DNA of 64,000 bases from Desulfurispira natronophila (GCF_014203025.1 NZ_JACHID010000005.1:62001-126000); one strand, 5' to 3'; shown: positions 35,404 to 45,193, counted from the first letter of the stretch. Numbers and translations are program-made. Notes: generated by a model from the sequence alone, not told the origin.

Positions 35404-36522
35404 GTGGATGCTCCAACGCTCCTGCGCCAGGTAGAAAATCTTCAACGGGTGCATGACGTTCGGCTCACCACCGGACAAAAACTGGACGTCATTGTTCGCA
35501 GCACACGTAACAGTGCCGAAGTATCTTTGTTGATGCAAGGTCGCCAGGTTAGCGCACAGACTGAGGCAAAACTCGAGCCAGGGCGCTACCAGGTGCAGGT
35601 ACAATCCACAACGCCAACACTGGTGTTGCGCCTGATGCCCCCTCCCATACCCGGAACTCTTTCCACTATACCCCATACTGGCACCCCAAGCAGCCTGGTA
35701 ACTTCCCTCTCCCAGCATCCTTTGGCACCTGTATTACAAATGCCATCTTCTGCCCAGATTCAGCAGATATTCAGCCAAAGTGCCGAACTGCTTCCTCAGA
35801 TACAAAGTTCACTGGCGGGAAACCAGCTATCCACCGAAAGTCTGCTGAGTATGTTGCGGACATCCAGCTTGAATTATACATCCCCCTCCTCCCTGGGAAC
35901 TGGCAGTCAGCAGGCCATGGCAGCTCAGATGCAGCACCTGGCACATTTTAGCGGCATAATGATGGAGCAGCTTATGCTGGCTGGTAATCAAAGTGTGGTG
36001 AAAGATCTCAAGTTTCAGCTGTTGCAACTGGCCAGTCGCTATGCAGGCAATGAGCGACTGGTACAGGCAGTGCGCAACTACGTACAGTTTCTTACCAAGG
36101 AGCAGGTAGCCAATCTTATCCTTAACCAGGACGGCATCTATTTAGTTGACATTCCCCTGGATGATTTGGATAAACTTCGACGCCTACGCATGCGACTGCA
36201 AAAACGCAAAAAAAACAGCAAGGGCATTGACTCGGATATCCTTTCCCTGTACATGGAGTTTTCTCACCTGGGACCTATCAAGGTAAACTGCTTTCAAAGC
36301 AGCCCCACGATCCAGCTGGTGCTTTTTTCCAATGAAAAGGCAGTAGTGACACAACTCCAACAGGGAGCTGCTGACTTGCAAGGCGCTGTGGAGGCTCTAA
36401 CCAAGTGTCCCGCTCGCATTGCCGTGCGCTACAGCGAAGAAGTACTTTTTCGCGACTTTGATGAAAATCTGGTGCTTATACGAGCCATTAAGGAATGGGA
36501 AGACGAAGATGAAAAATCGTAG
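35404..36522 (+). CDS. FliK-like hook-length protein
   Basis: 372 residues from GTG 35404, with GGGGT upstream. The middle (about 80-180) is rich in S, P, Q and T and probably disordered. The C-terminal block from about 250 (DILSLYMEFSHLGPIKVN, then a run ending in a helix) resembles the hook-length control (Flg_hook) domain of FliK. It is last in the operon, and its C-terminus is acidic. The sequence is diverged, so the call rests on the combination of layout and neighbours. Confidence 0.6.
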   Translation: MDAPTLLRQVENLQRVHDVRLTTGQKLDVIVRSTRNSAEVSLLMQGRQVSAQTEAKLEPGRYQVQVQSTTPTLVLRLMPPPIPGTLSTIPHTGTPSSLVTSLSQHPLAPVLQMPSSAQIQQIFSQSAELLPQIQSSLAGNQLSTESLLSMLRTSSLNYTSPSSLGTGSQQAMAAQMQHLAHFSGIMMEQLMLAGNQSVVKDLKFQLLQLASRYAGNERLVQAVRNYVQFLTKEQVANLILNQDGIYLVDIPLDDLDKLRRLRMRLQKRKKNSKGIDSDILSLYMEFSHLGPIKVNCFQSSPTIQLVLFSNEKAVVTQLQQGAADLQGAVEALTKCPARIAVRYSEEVLFRDFDENLVLIRAIKEWEDEDEKS

Positions 36523-36605
36523 GCTCACCCACGATCTTAAAAAACGTATCACATTGCCAGTTATACACAGGCTATGAATTACCGATAACACAATACGGAG
36601 TACTC

Positions 36606-37709
36606 ATGGGATTTACTTGCGGAATTGTAGGACTGCCTAATGTGGGCAAATCTACTATCTTTAATGCTTTGACCAAAGCTGGTGCCCAAAGCGCCAACTA
36701 CCCTTTTTGCACCATTGACCCCAATGTGGGTGTCGTGAATGTCCCTGACCCTCGACTTCATCAACTTGCAGCCATTGTCAATCCCCAGCGGGTGATACCC
36801 ACAACTATGGAGTTTGTTGACATAGCTGGATTGGTAAAAGGTGCCTCCCAGGGCGAAGGGTTGGGAAATCAGTTTCTGGGTCATATACGCGCCGTAGATG
36901 CCGTGGCTCACGTAGTGCGTTGCTTTGAAGATGAAAACATCACTCATGTCAGTGGCAGTGTCGACCCCCTGCAGGATATGGAAATAATTAATACTGAGCT
37001 GATACTTGCTGACCTGCAAGCGCTGGAGCGACGAACTGATCGTTTGAGGAAAATGCTCAAGGGTCCCCAGGCAAAAGAAGTGCAGCTAGAGCTGAGCTTG
37101 GTTGAGCGATTGGTAAAGCATTTTAATCAAGGATTAATGGGTAATACTTTTGAATGCTCAACGGAAGAGCAAACTCTGCTCGAGAGTTTCCAGCTACTTA
37201 CTACCAAGCCCCTGCTTTACGTTTGCAATGTGAGTGAAGATGATGCTGCCGAACCTGATGAAAACTCGCAGGTGAAAGCCGTTCGGAATCGCGCAGCTCA
37301 GGAAGGTGCAGGTGTCGTCATTCTGTCCGGCAAAATCGAAGCGGAGCTCTCCGAACTTTCTGAGGAGGAGGCCAGTGAATTTCTTGCCGACCTGGGGCTG
37401 GCAGAGAGCGGACTCAATGCCCTGATTCGTGAAGGCTATCAGTTGCTGGGGCTGCTGACCTACTTCACCGCAGGCGAAAAAGAGGTTCGCGCCTGGACCG
37501 TACCTCAAAACACCAAAGCTCCCCAAGCAGCAGCAGTTATACATACCGATATTGAGCGTGGTTTTATCCGTGCGGAAGTCACTAGTTTTGCCGATGCTAT
37601 TGCAGCCGGCAGCATGAAAAAGGCAGCAGAAGCTGGAAAGATGCGGCTGGAGGGCAAAGAGTACGAAGTGCAGGACGGCGACGTTGTCTACTTCCGCTTT
37701 AACGTTTAA
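36606..37709 (+). CDS. ychF: Redox-regulated Obg-like ATPase
   Basis: 367 residues, usual length. The N-terminal G domain has [14 protein letters not shown] and [22 protein letters not shown], the YchF signature of a HAS-NTPase that prefers ATP. A C-terminal TGS domain follows ([15 protein letters not shown], ending DVVYFRFNV). It binds the ribosome in other bacteria. It has its own ribosome binding site (GGAG), and argB follows after 16 bases. Confidence 0.96.
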   Translation: MGFTCGIVGLPNVGKSTIFNALTKAGAQSANYPFCTIDPNVGVVNVPDPRLHQLAAIVNPQRVIPTTMEFVDIAGLVKGASQGEGLGNQFLGHIRAVDAVAHVVRCFEDENITHVSGSVDPLQDMEIINTELILADLQALERRTDRLRKMLKGPQAKEVQLELSLVERLVKHFNQGLMGNTFECSTEEQTLLESFQLLTTKPLLYVCNVSEDDAAEPDENSQVKAVRNRAAQEGAGVVILSGKIEAELSELSEEEASEFLADLGLAESGLNALIREGYQLLGLLTYFTAGEKEVRAWTVPQNTKAPQAAAVIHTDIERGFIRAEVTSFADAIAAGSMKKAAEAGKMRLEGKEYEVQDGDVVYFRFNV

Positions 37710-37725
37710 CCAGCAGGAGTGCCAT

Positions 37726-38625
37726 ATGGAAAAACTTATTGAAAAAGCCTCTGTTCTCATGGAGTCTCTGCCTTACATTCAGAGCTTTTACGGCAAAACC
37801 ATTGTCATCAAGTACGGCGGAAACGCCATGGTGGACGAAGTACTCAAGCGAAACTTTGCCCTTGATATCATCCTGATGAAGTATATTGGCATCAACCCTA
37901 TTATTGTCCACGGCGGTGGGCCCCAGATAGGAGAAACCCTGAAGCGCATGGGAAAGGCAACAGAGTTTGTTGACGGCATGCGAGTTACAGACCGTGATAC
38001 CATGAGCATCGTGGAAATGGTGCTGGTGGGAAAGGTAAACAAGGAAATTGTCGGGCTTATCAATCAGAACGGGGGCAAGGCAGTAGGGCTTTCGGGACGT
38101 GATGGCCAGCTCATCCGAGCTCGAAAACACTATATCACCAAGCCCGGCCCGGCTGACAAGCGACCAGAAATTATCGATATCGGCATGGTCGGAGTAGTGG
38201 ATGCCATTAACCCTCAAGTGCTGGATACCCTGGCCAGTGGAGACTTTATCCCAGTAATTGCTCCCGTTGGTGAAGGTGAAGATGGTCGCGCTTACAATAT
38301 CAACGCCGACTTTGTAGCAGGCTCAATCGCTGCAGCTCTCAAAGCCTCGAAAATGGTTTTACTTACCGATATTCGCGGCGTACAGGATGGAGAGGGTAAT
38401 TTATTAACCTCCCTGACCCTGCCCAAGGTAGATAGTTTTATTGCCGATGGAACTATCCACGGCGGCATGATTCCCAAGGTGGAAGCCTGCCGCATCGCGC
38501 TTGATGGCGGCGTTAACAAGGTGCACATTATTGATGGGCGCATGCTGCACTCAGTGTTGCTGGAAATTTTTACCGATACCGGGATTGGGACCCAGATTGT
38601 CGCTGGTTCTCCCCAAAGCGGGTGA
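37726..38625 (+). CDS. argB: Acetylglutamate kinase
   Basis: 299 residues from ATG 37726, with CAGGAG upstream; an earlier in-frame ATG overlaps ychF and lacks a site. Second step of arginine synthesis. VIKYGGNAM and [10 protein letters not shown] near the N-terminus are the ATP and N-acetylglutamate loops, and the C-terminal [10 protein letters not shown] is conserved. Other arg genes are not in the window. A terminator lies 53 bases downstream. Confidence 0.96.
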   Translation: MEKLIEKASVLMESLPYIQSFYGKTIVIKYGGNAMVDEVLKRNFALDIILMKYIGINPIIVHGGGPQIGETLKRMGKATEFVDGMRVTDRDTMSIVEMVLVGKVNKEIVGLINQNGGKAVGLSGRDGQLIRARKHYITKPGPADKRPEIIDIGMVGVVDAINPQVLDTLASGDFIPVIAPVGEGEDGRAYNINADFVAGSIAAALKASKMVLLTDIRGVQDGEGNLLTSLTLPKVDSFIADGTIHGGMIPKVEACRIALDGGVNKVHIIDGRMLHSVLLEIFTDTGIGTQIVAGSPQSG

Positions 38626-38677
38626 TATTTAAATTCAAAGGACAATGCTGGGTGTCACTGCTATACCAGCTACCGGC

Positions 38678-38717
38678 AAAAGCCCCGCACTTGTAAAGGA
38701 AGCAGCGGGGCTTTTTT
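38678..38717. terminator. Bidirectional terminator between argB and wrbA
   Basis: AAAAGCCCCGC and GCGGGGCTTTT arms with a 16-base loop, T-rich on both sides. It can end argB on the plus strand and wrbA on the minus strand. Confidence 0.85.
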
Positions 38718-38743
38718 CTGTATGCAATCGCTGAAAGAACTTC

Positions 38744-39355
38744 CTATGTTGCGAGTTTGACCGCAATCTTTGCTACATGTTCTCCTTGGAACCGGGCTGC
38801 TTCAAGCTCAACGTCGCTGGGCATACGCTCACCTTTCCCGCCAGCTATAGTTGTTGCACCATAAGGGCTTCCGCCTTTTATCTCTTCAATCCCCATTTGG
38901 CCAGCAAATGTATATGGAAGTCCCACAATGACCATACCATGGTGTAGTAGTGTGGTATGAAAACTGAGTATAGTGGACTCCTGCCCTCCATGCTGAGTAG
39001 CTGTGCTGGTAAATACACTTCCAACCTTGCCTACCAGCGACCCCTGAGCCCAGAGACCACCGGTGGAGTCCAGAAATTGTCGCATTTGGCCACTCATGCT
39101 GCCAAAGCGGGTTGGAGCGCCAAAAATAATGGCATCTGCCCAGGTCAAATCTTCCAGGGTTACTTCCGGCACCGCAGCAAAACTCTTGCGTGCTTCCACA
39201 GCCCCCATTTTCTCAATAACTTCATCAGGTAGGGTTTCCGGAACTTGTCTTAGCCGAACCTCGGCACTGTAGACTTTTCGAGCCCCTTCAGCGGCTGCCT
39301 CTGCCATGCGATAGACGTGACCATAGAGTGAGTAGAATACAACCAGAACTTTCAT
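38744..39355 (-). CDS. wrbA: NAD(P)H:quinone oxidoreductase WrbA
   Basis: 203 residues. The flavodoxin-like fold with [13 protein letters not shown] for the FMN phosphate, [16 protein letters not shown] and the TATQHGGQE block is that of WrbA. It reduces quinones by two electrons to limit radical formation. GGAGG lies just before ATG. It is downstream of prfB on the same strand but 125 bases away, so it may have its own promoter. Confidence 0.94.
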   Translation of the reverse strand: MKVLVVFYSLYGHVYRMAEAAAEGARKVYSAEVRLRQVPETLPDEVIEKMGAVEARKSFAAVPEVTLEDLTWADAIIFGAPTRFGSMSGQMRQFLDSTGGLWAQGSLVGKVGSVFTSTATQHGGQESTILSFHTTLLHHGMVIVGLPYTFAGQMGIEEIKGGSPYGATTIAGGKGERMPSDVELEAARFQGEHVAKIAVKLAT

Positions 39356-39480
39356 GACAACCTCCGGTTATCAGTGTGTGGGTGATCGAAAAGTTGATCA
39401 AAGTATGTCCTTTTACCTTGGCTTAAGAACTGGACCCTCATAAGCAATGAGAAGCAGTAATTCTTGCCACTTCACCAGTC

Positions 39481-40582
39481 CTACTTGGCTCCAGTAGAAT
39501 GCCACTGCAAATAGGCTTTGATAAAGTCACCCAAGGCGCCATCCAACACAGCCTCAGTATTACCGGTTTCATGGCGGGTGCGCAGGTCCTTGACCATTTT
39601 GTAGGGGTGCAAAACGTAGCTACGAATTTGGCTACCCCAGCCAATCTCCATCTTGTTGTCCTCCACATCCTGCAGTGACTGACGCTTCTTTTCCATTTCC
39701 AGCTCATACATGCGCGCACGAAGCATACGCATGGCCTGGTCCTTGTTCTGGTGCTGGGAGCGCTCGCTTTGGCACTGGGTCACCAGTCCAGTGGGCTCGT
39801 GGGTAATGCGCACGGCAGAGTCAGTAGTATTGACGTGCTGTCCACCGGCCCCGCTGGAGCGGTAGGTGTCTATGCGCAGGTCAGATTCCTTTATCTCGAT
39901 TTCAATAGAGTCATCGATTTCCGGGCTGACAAAAACCGAGGCGAAAGATGTGTGGCGGCGAGCGTTGGAGTCAAAGGGAGATATGCGCACCAGCCGATGA
40001 ACACCGGTTTCCGATTTCAGGTTGCCGTAGGCATAGAGGCCTTCAATGAAGAGGGTCACGCTTTTCAACCCAGCTTCCTCCCCTTCCTGATACTCAAGGG
40101 TCGTTACCTTGAAATTGTGTTTTTCCGCCCAACGATGGTACATGCGCAGGAGCATACTGGCCCAGTCCTGGCTTTCAGTGCCTCCAGCACCGGCGTTAAT
40201 ACTCAAGTACGCATTGGACGGATCGTGCTCTTCGCACAGCAACACGGTCAGCTCGTACTCTTCAGCAAACTTCTCCAGGCTTTTCAGGCTCTCCTGAAAT
40301 TCTTCCAGATTGGAGTCATCTTCCTTGCAAAAGTCCAGCAGGACCTGGGTGTCTTCCAGTAAACGGTGAATGTCGTCAAACTGCTGCAGGGAGGAGTTGA
40401 GCATCTTGTCCTCCCGCATGACTCCCTGGGCCCGCTCCGGATCGTTCCACAGCTCCGGATCTTCCATCATGGGTTTCAGTTCAGCCAGCCGCTCCCGCTT
40501 GCCTTCAATGTCAAAGACACCTCCGGAAAAAATTTACCTGCTCTTCCATGCGGGTGAGTCGTTCTTGTAACTGATCAAGCAT
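39481..40582 (-). CDS. prfB: Peptide chain release factor 2 with programmed +1 frameshift
   Basis: Two joined frames: 23 codons (40582-40514), then, after skipping one T at 40513, 343 residues in the +1 frame to 39481, giving 366 residues. The skipped stop is TGA (40513-40511) preceded by CTT and followed by C, with an internal Shine-Dalgarno GGAGG at 40524-40520; this is the known RF2 autoregulation site. The main frame has the RF2 SPF motif (ISPFDSNARR) and GGQ in SGAGGQHVN. Upstream AAGGAG serves the start. murJ ends 11 bases before it. It terminates at UGA and UAA codons. Confidence 0.97.
40510..40524 (-). promoter_or_regulatory. RF2 programmed frameshift site
   Basis: On the minus strand GGAGG TGT CTT TGA C. 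The Shine-Dalgarno-like block sits one codon before the CTT shift codon, as in other bacteria. Low RF2 slows termination at TGA and favours the +1 shift, which raises RF2. Confidence 0.93.
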
Positions 40583-40593
40583 ATGAGTACTCC

Positions 40594-42144
40594 TTACCGT
40601 TTCAGGTGTTGGCGGATAAAATGCCAGCTCTGCAACTTCAGCAGGCGGGCACAAAAAATATAAATGACCAAGGCGACCAGTATATAGATCATCACCTTGA
40701 TGGCAACCCCCAAACTCAAAAGGCCAAAGAGTCCAAAACGCAATCCCAGCAGGACTGCGCTCATAACAGCAGTGGCCACGACCATACGGCCCAACTCACC
40801 GTCAAACAGGCGAATTTGTACCATTCCCCGCTTTTTTGCCCGTTGCCACAGGTACCAGAAGTTAAACCAACTGGCAATGGAGGTAGCCAAAGCCAGTCCA
40901 GCATGGCCCAAGGGAACCATAAGCAACAGATTAAAGGCCACATTGGCCAGCATAGCCCAGGCCGCTGCTTTCAGGGGAGTTTTGCTATCCTCAAGCGAAT
41001 AAAACAGGGATACTACCAATTTTACCAAGGCAAAAGCCAGCAGCCCCAAAGAGTAGGCCGACAAAGCCAGGTAGGTCATAAACGCATCATGGGCGGTAAA
41101 CTCACCTCGCATGAAGAGCAGGCGGATAATCTCATCACCACAGATAACAAGGCCGGCGATGCAAGGCAGAGTTATAAAGTTGATCAGGTGAACCCCACGG
41201 CGCAGCAACTCGGGAAGATCTTTGGGATCTTCGGACTGCACGCTGCGGCTTAAGCCTGGCAAAATGGCAGTGGAAACCGCAACGCCGAATACCCCCAGGG
41301 GAAACTGAACCAGTCGGTTGGCATAGTAAAGAAAGCTGACACTACCTGCTACCAGGTAACTGGCTATTATCGAGTCCACCGTTGTATTTACCTGAGCCAC
41401 CGCCAACCCCAATACTCCAGGACCCATAAGGGTAACTATCTGGATAACCCGCTTGTCTTTTGGATCAAACCGCAATCGCAGCGGATAGCCCTGGGCATAG
41501 AGAGCTGGAATCTGCATGGCCAGCTGAAACAATCCACCGATGCTGACACCGATTGCCAAGGCGTAGATAGATTGATCGAAATAGTAGTAGCCAAGGGTTG
41601 CTGCCACAATGATAACGATATTGAAAACAAATGGAGTAAAGGAAGAAAGAAAGAATTTACCCTTGGTATTTAACACTCCCATGGCAGTCGTGGCCAAACC
41701 AATAAAAAGCAGAAAAGGAAACATGATGCGAGTCAGGGTTACCGTCATCTCATGCTTACCTTCCACCTGCCCGAAGCCAGGTGCCATGACCCACACCAGC
41801 AACGGCGCCAGCACTACCCCCAGGGCCGTAACAATCACAAGTACCAGACCTAGCAAGGTGAATACTTTTTGAAAAAGCTCCCGACCTTTTTCATCTCCCT
41901 CCTGTCCAACTGTTTTGGAAAGAACGGATACAAAAGAGGCGCTTAGAGCTCCCTCAGCAAAGAGTCGACGCAAGAGAGAAGGAATACTGAAGGCAATAAA
42001 AAAGGCGTCGGCTCTATGGCCGGCACCAAAAAACATCGCAATAACCATATCCCGCAGAAAGCCGACAATGCGGCTGAGGAAAGTGGCAGAGGCAAAGGAA
42101 AACATACCGCGAGCAAAAAAGCGGCTCTCCTGCTGCTGGGACAT
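40594..42144 (-). CDS. murJ: Lipid II flippase MurJ
   Basis: 516 residues from ATG 42144, with GAGGTG seven bases upstream; a TTG two codons earlier also opens the frame. About 14 membrane segments. The N-terminal sequence SRIVGFLRDMVIAMFFG and the DAFFIAFSIPSLLRRLFAEGALS block are conserved in MviN/MurJ. It flips lipid II across the inner membrane for peptidoglycan synthesis. It lies between the MFS gene and prfB on one strand. Confidence 0.95.
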   Translation of the reverse strand: MSQQQESRFFARGMFSFASATFLSRIVGFLRDMVIAMFFGAGHRADAFFIAFSIPSLLRRLFAEGALSASFVSVLSKTVGQEGDEKGRELFQKVFTLLGLVLVIVTALGVVLAPLLVWVMAPGFGQVEGKHEMTVTLTRIMFPFLLFIGLATTAMGVLNTKGKFFLSSFTPFVFNIVIIVAATLGYYYFDQSIYALAIGVSIGGLFQLAMQIPALYAQGYPLRLRFDPKDKRVIQIVTLMGPGVLGLAVAQVNTTVDSIIASYLVAGSVSFLYYANRLVQFPLGVFGVAVSTAILPGLSRSVQSEDPKDLPELLRRGVHLINFITLPCIAGLVICGDEIIRLLFMRGEFTAHDAFMTYLALSAYSLGLLAFALVKLVVSLFYSLEDSKTPLKAAAWAMLANVAFNLLLMVPLGHAGLALATSIASWFNFWYLWQRAKKRGMVQIRLFDGELGRMVVATAVMSAVLLGLRFGLFGLLSLGVAIKVMIYILVALVIYIFCARLLKLQSWHFIRQHLKR

Positions 42145-42212
42145 GAACAAGCACCTCAGGGATTTCGTCAGAGCACAATCAGTGATGAAAAACTATTACA
42201 GCGACAGAGTCA

Positions 42213-43502
42213 CTACACTTCTTTCAGTTGCCATGCCATTACCGTTCCTGTCAAAGCCATGAGTCCCAGTAAAAGTATAACCAAACTAATAGATACCATG
42301 GAAATTAACGCTGTCACACCACCCATAACTAACAACAAAGCGCCAATCAGGGTGTTACTTACCGCAGTATAGTCGGTGCGTTTATTACCGCCAGCCATAT
42401 CCACCAGATAGGTTTTGCGCCCCAGGCGCACTCCGGCATGAGCTATGCTCAAGGTAAAAAAAGCAACTGGATAGATCCAAACCAGAGCAGAAGCGGGCAC
42501 CTGGCTCAGGCTTGTAGCACCAACGCCCAGGCAGAGGAGGCTGGCCAAACCGCCAGCACGCAAAATAACGCGTCGGCTGGACTGATCAGCCATCCAGCCC
42601 CACACCATGGCACTCGCGGAGCTCCCCAGGCTACTGGCTACCATAAATACACCCAACAGCCAGGCACCGGGGGTAACTTCCTGAGCGAGAATAACCAGAT
42701 AGGGCGCCACAAGAGCAGAACTCAACAGGAGTCCACGGGTTAGCACAAAACGTCGGAAAAGCAAATCATCCCGCACCAGCCGCAGGTTTCCCACGGCCTC
42801 CTTCAGGGCATTACTTCCTCCCGTCGTTTCCCCCTCATACTCATCAATGGCAGCAAAAATCCAGCCCGCCACAACCCACAGGCCAGCCGCAGTCAGCAAT
42901 AACAGCAGGTAAAAAAGCAACGAAGGTTCAGTCTGCTCCCGAAAAAGCAGAATACTCAGCCCTACTACCAGCAGCCCACTGACTGTCGTAGCCACACCAG
43001 TAAGACGGCCCCGCTGCCCCTTGGGAACGGTTTTTCCCAGTACATCCTTTTGAGCCACTGAACAAAATCCTCGCGCCAGGGAAAATGCCACCAGGCAAGC
43101 CAGCACACCCAGTCCTGCCGATAAGCCCTCTAGAAACCAGACGCTGAGAGCCATACCCAGCACACTCAGTGCCTGCCCCATGCTGCCCGCAACCCAAAAG
43201 AATTTGCGCACCGGCTTGCGGCGCATCCAAGCTCCTACAACTATCTGGGGCAACATAGAGCCGGACTCACGGACAGGAACCAGCCAGGCCACCAAACCAG
43301 AGGCCCCCACCGCCCCCATCAGCCAGGCCAGCACCGTTTTCGGATTAATCAACAAATCCCCAAGTGTAGTAAGGATTTGGCTCATCATTAGTAAAAAGAA
43401 GTTGCGAGGTACCTCGCGGCAGGCACTGTCTGGCAAATCCTGACAGGAGCGGGCGTCTTCGTCATTAATAATAAGCTGGTATACCTTATCCGTCGCTCCC
43501 AT
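42213..43502 (-). CDS. Major facilitator superfamily transporter
   Basis: 429 residues from ATG 43502, ten bases after GGAGGT; a GTG three codons upstream is too close to that site. About 12 membrane segments are apparent, with two six-helix halves and a cytoplasmic break near residues 210-230. The N-terminal 45 residues are hydrophilic. No substrate motif is recognised. A possible 11-residue leader frame lies just before it (43521-43556). Confidence 0.8.
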   Translation of the reverse strand: MGATDKVYQLIINDEDARSCQDLPDSACREVPRNFFLLMMSQILTTLGDLLINPKTVLAWLMGAVGASGLVAWLVPVRESGSMLPQIVVGAWMRRKPVRKFFWVAGSMGQALSVLGMALSVWFLEGLSAGLGVLACLVAFSLARGFCSVAQKDVLGKTVPKGQRGRLTGVATTVSGLLVVGLSILLFREQTEPSLLFYLLLLLTAAGLWVVAGWIFAAIDEYEGETTGGSNALKEAVGNLRLVRDDLLFRRFVLTRGLLLSSALVAPYLVILAQEVTPGAWLLGVFMVASSLGSSASAMVWGWMADQSSRRVILRAGGLASLLCLGVGATSLSQVPASALVWIYPVAFFTLSIAHAGVRLGRKTYLVDMAGGNKRTDYTAVSNTLIGALLLVMGGVTALISMVSISLVILLLGLMALTGTVMAWQLKEV

Positions 43503-43520
43503 GGAAATCACGACCTCCGG

Positions 43521-43556
43521 CTAATTTTGCAAATCACAACATAGCATCCTATACAT
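43521..43556 (-). CDS. Possible 11-residue leader peptide before the MFS transporter
   Basis: ATG at 43556 with a perfect AAGGAGG (43569-43563) six bases upstream opens an 11-codon frame reading MYRMLCCDLQN and a stop. The transporter's own GGAGG follows after two bases. The site is stronger than most in the window. Its function is unknown; a tandem CysCys could matter for cysteine or redox sensing. Confidence 0.4.
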   Translation of the reverse strand: MYRMLCCDLQN

Positions 43557-43743
43557 AGCAAACCTCCTTGGGAAGTAAAAGCGCCATGATAAATTCTTTG
43601 CACAGATATTTCGACAACACAGAAAATTTGTCGCAGGAGCACAAGAGTTGCGAGAGTTACCCAAGTATTCAGCGGCAGGGATATGCCCATAGACAATAAG
43701 CGAATGTCCGAAGATGATCGCTTATAGAAACGCTATTGCACAC

Positions 43744-43779
43744 GAAAACTGCCGACCCATGCATGATCATTGGCCGGCA
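43744..43779 (-). terminator. Terminator after coaE
   Basis: On the minus strand TGCCG-x-CC-x-ATG pairs with CAT-x-GG-x-CGGCA around a six-base loop, then GTTTTC. Two mismatches in a 12-base stem. It lies 74 bases after the coaE stop. Confidence 0.5.
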
Positions 43780-43852
43780 CTCCTTGAATGGTTACATTTT
43801 TGAGTTGGTATATGTCACTTCGCGCTACTTATAAGAGTTGCTGAGAGACTCA

Positions 43853-44440
43853 CTAATGTACAATTTTCCCCAGTAGTTCATTTACCTGCTCCTGAAGTGC
43901 TGCCAGATCTCCGTTATTTTCCAGCACAAAATGGGCAAATGGTCGCCGCTGCTGTGTGCTCAACTGGGCATTCACGGCCGCAGAAGCTGCTTCTCTGGTA
44001 CCACCATCGCGCTCAATAATGCGATTTATCTGCTCTGACGGCTCGCAGGCAACCAAAATCACAATGTCCATCTCTTGGTAGGTTCCGGTTTCAATAAGCA
44101 AAGCAGCGTCATAGATTACAACGGGATGCTGCGCCAGCAATTCCTGCAGGCGCTGCTTACGCTCCCTGGCTATGGCAGGGTGCATAATAGTATTGAGCTG
44201 ATAGCGACGTTCGGGAAAGGAAAATATTTCCTGGCGAAGTCGTGCGCGATCCAGCGTCCCATCCTCTGCAGCGAACTCTGGACCGAAATTACGCAACACC
44301 TCTTCATAGGCAGGATGTCCTGGTTTCAGAACATTCTGGGCAATATCGTCCGCATCAACCACCGGCAAACCCTTCTGACGCAGCATGGTGGCGACAGTGC
44401 TTTTACCACTGGCAATTCCTCCGGTTAATCCGATCAGCAT
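43853..44440 (-). CDS. coaE: Dephospho-CoA kinase
   Basis: 195 residues. Walker A GLTGGIASGKSTV at the N-terminus, DADDIAQ and HP-x3-RERKQ motifs are those of CoaE. Last step of coenzyme A synthesis. Its ribosome binding site is weak, so translation may depend on the lipoprotein gene ending eight bases upstream. It closes the flgF-flgG-flgA-lipoprotein operon. Confidence 0.94.
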   Translation of the reverse strand: MLIGLTGGIASGKSTVATMLRQKGLPVVDADDIAQNVLKPGHPAYEEVLRNFGPEFAAEDGTLDRARLRQEIFSFPERRYQLNTIMHPAIARERKQRLQELLAQHPVVIYDAALLIETGTYQEMDIVILVACEPSEQINRIIERDGGTREAASAAVNAQLSTQQRRPFAHFVLENNGDLAALQEQVNELLGKIVH

Positions 44441-44448
44441 AATTTATG

Positions 44449-45084
44449 TCAGCGATACGGACCCAGCAAAGTTACATCTTGCTGTGGATTATTGGCGTCA
44501 TTGTTGGTTTCCGGTGAGGTGGCAGCACTTTCATTGGTATTCCCTTGTAGCTGAGGTGCCTGGGGAGCTTGACCATTTTGCGGTGGCGTAGCAGGAGCCA
44601 TGGGTTGACTATTGCCTGGCTGCATCATGGGAGGAACAGCACCCAAAGCTGGTCCACTGGGAGTCATGGGCACCATGTGCGGCGTTCCAGCTGGTCCACT
44701 GTAGAACCCGGGCATGCCAGGAATAGGCTGCACTCCACCTTGCCATTGCTGCTGTTGTGGATGCTGCTGTGGCGATTGCCCCGATACTGAAGGATGCCCC
44801 TGAGGAAGCCCGCGATGCTGGGGTTGCATGTTTATGGCACCGGCGTGCGGCGTTCCCTGGTGATAAGGAACCATGATGCGCTGGGAGTTGTGACAGGCGT
44901 AGCAATCTGAGTTATTTGGCCGCATAAAGCGTTCCCGGGAGTAATTTTGGTTAACATACTTCTTTGTCTCCACGGTGGTGACGTAGGTATCGGTTTCCGG
45001 GTAGTAGCTGTAGATATAGCAGCCGGGAAGTAAAAGCAGGCCGGCGCCAAGGGCAAAAATTCGAGTGACAGTGGCAAGTTTCAT
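44449..45084 (-). CDS. Pro/Gln-rich lipoprotein with a CxxCH heme motif
   Basis: 211 residues. The signal ends LLLLPGC, giving a lipobox Cys22. C61-x2-C64-H65 in DCYACHN is a c-type heme attachment motif. Residues 75-211 are rich in P, Q, G and M and look disordered. AAGGAGG lies before ATG. It is between flgA and coaE, where some flg operons carry the L-ring lipoprotein FlgH; this is not FlgH. If heme attaches, the protein is a periplasmic or outer-membrane cytochrome-like lipoprotein. No family is recognised. Confidence 0.75.
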   Translation of the reverse strand: MKLATVTRIFALGAGLLLLPGCYIYSYYPETDTYVTTVETKKYVNQNYSRERFMRPNNSDCYACHNSQRIMVPYHQGTPHAGAINMQPQHRGLPQGHPSVSGQSPQQHPQQQQWQGGVQPIPGMPGFYSGPAGTPHMVPMTPSGPALGAVPPMMQPGNSQPMAPATPPQNGQAPQAPQLQGNTNESAATSPETNNDANNPQQDVTLLGPYR

Positions 45085-45193
45085 AATTGGTCCTCCTTGA
45101 TGCGCCAGCAGGCGGGAACCTGCAGCATGGAATACTCATTGCAGTGTAACGATTCCCTTGATGGCAACGTCCACCGTGAATCGTCGCGATCAA

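Noticed and set aside
36562-36588. Sigma-28-like TATA and ACCGATAA before ychF
   Set aside because: One mismatch in each box, as at fliD, but ychF is a housekeeping gene, and 7-of-8 matches to the -10 box are expected many times by chance in 64 kb.
40366-40570. Plus-strand frames across the start of prfB
   Set aside because: They are shadows of prfB; the frameshift explains why the minus-strand frame looks broken.
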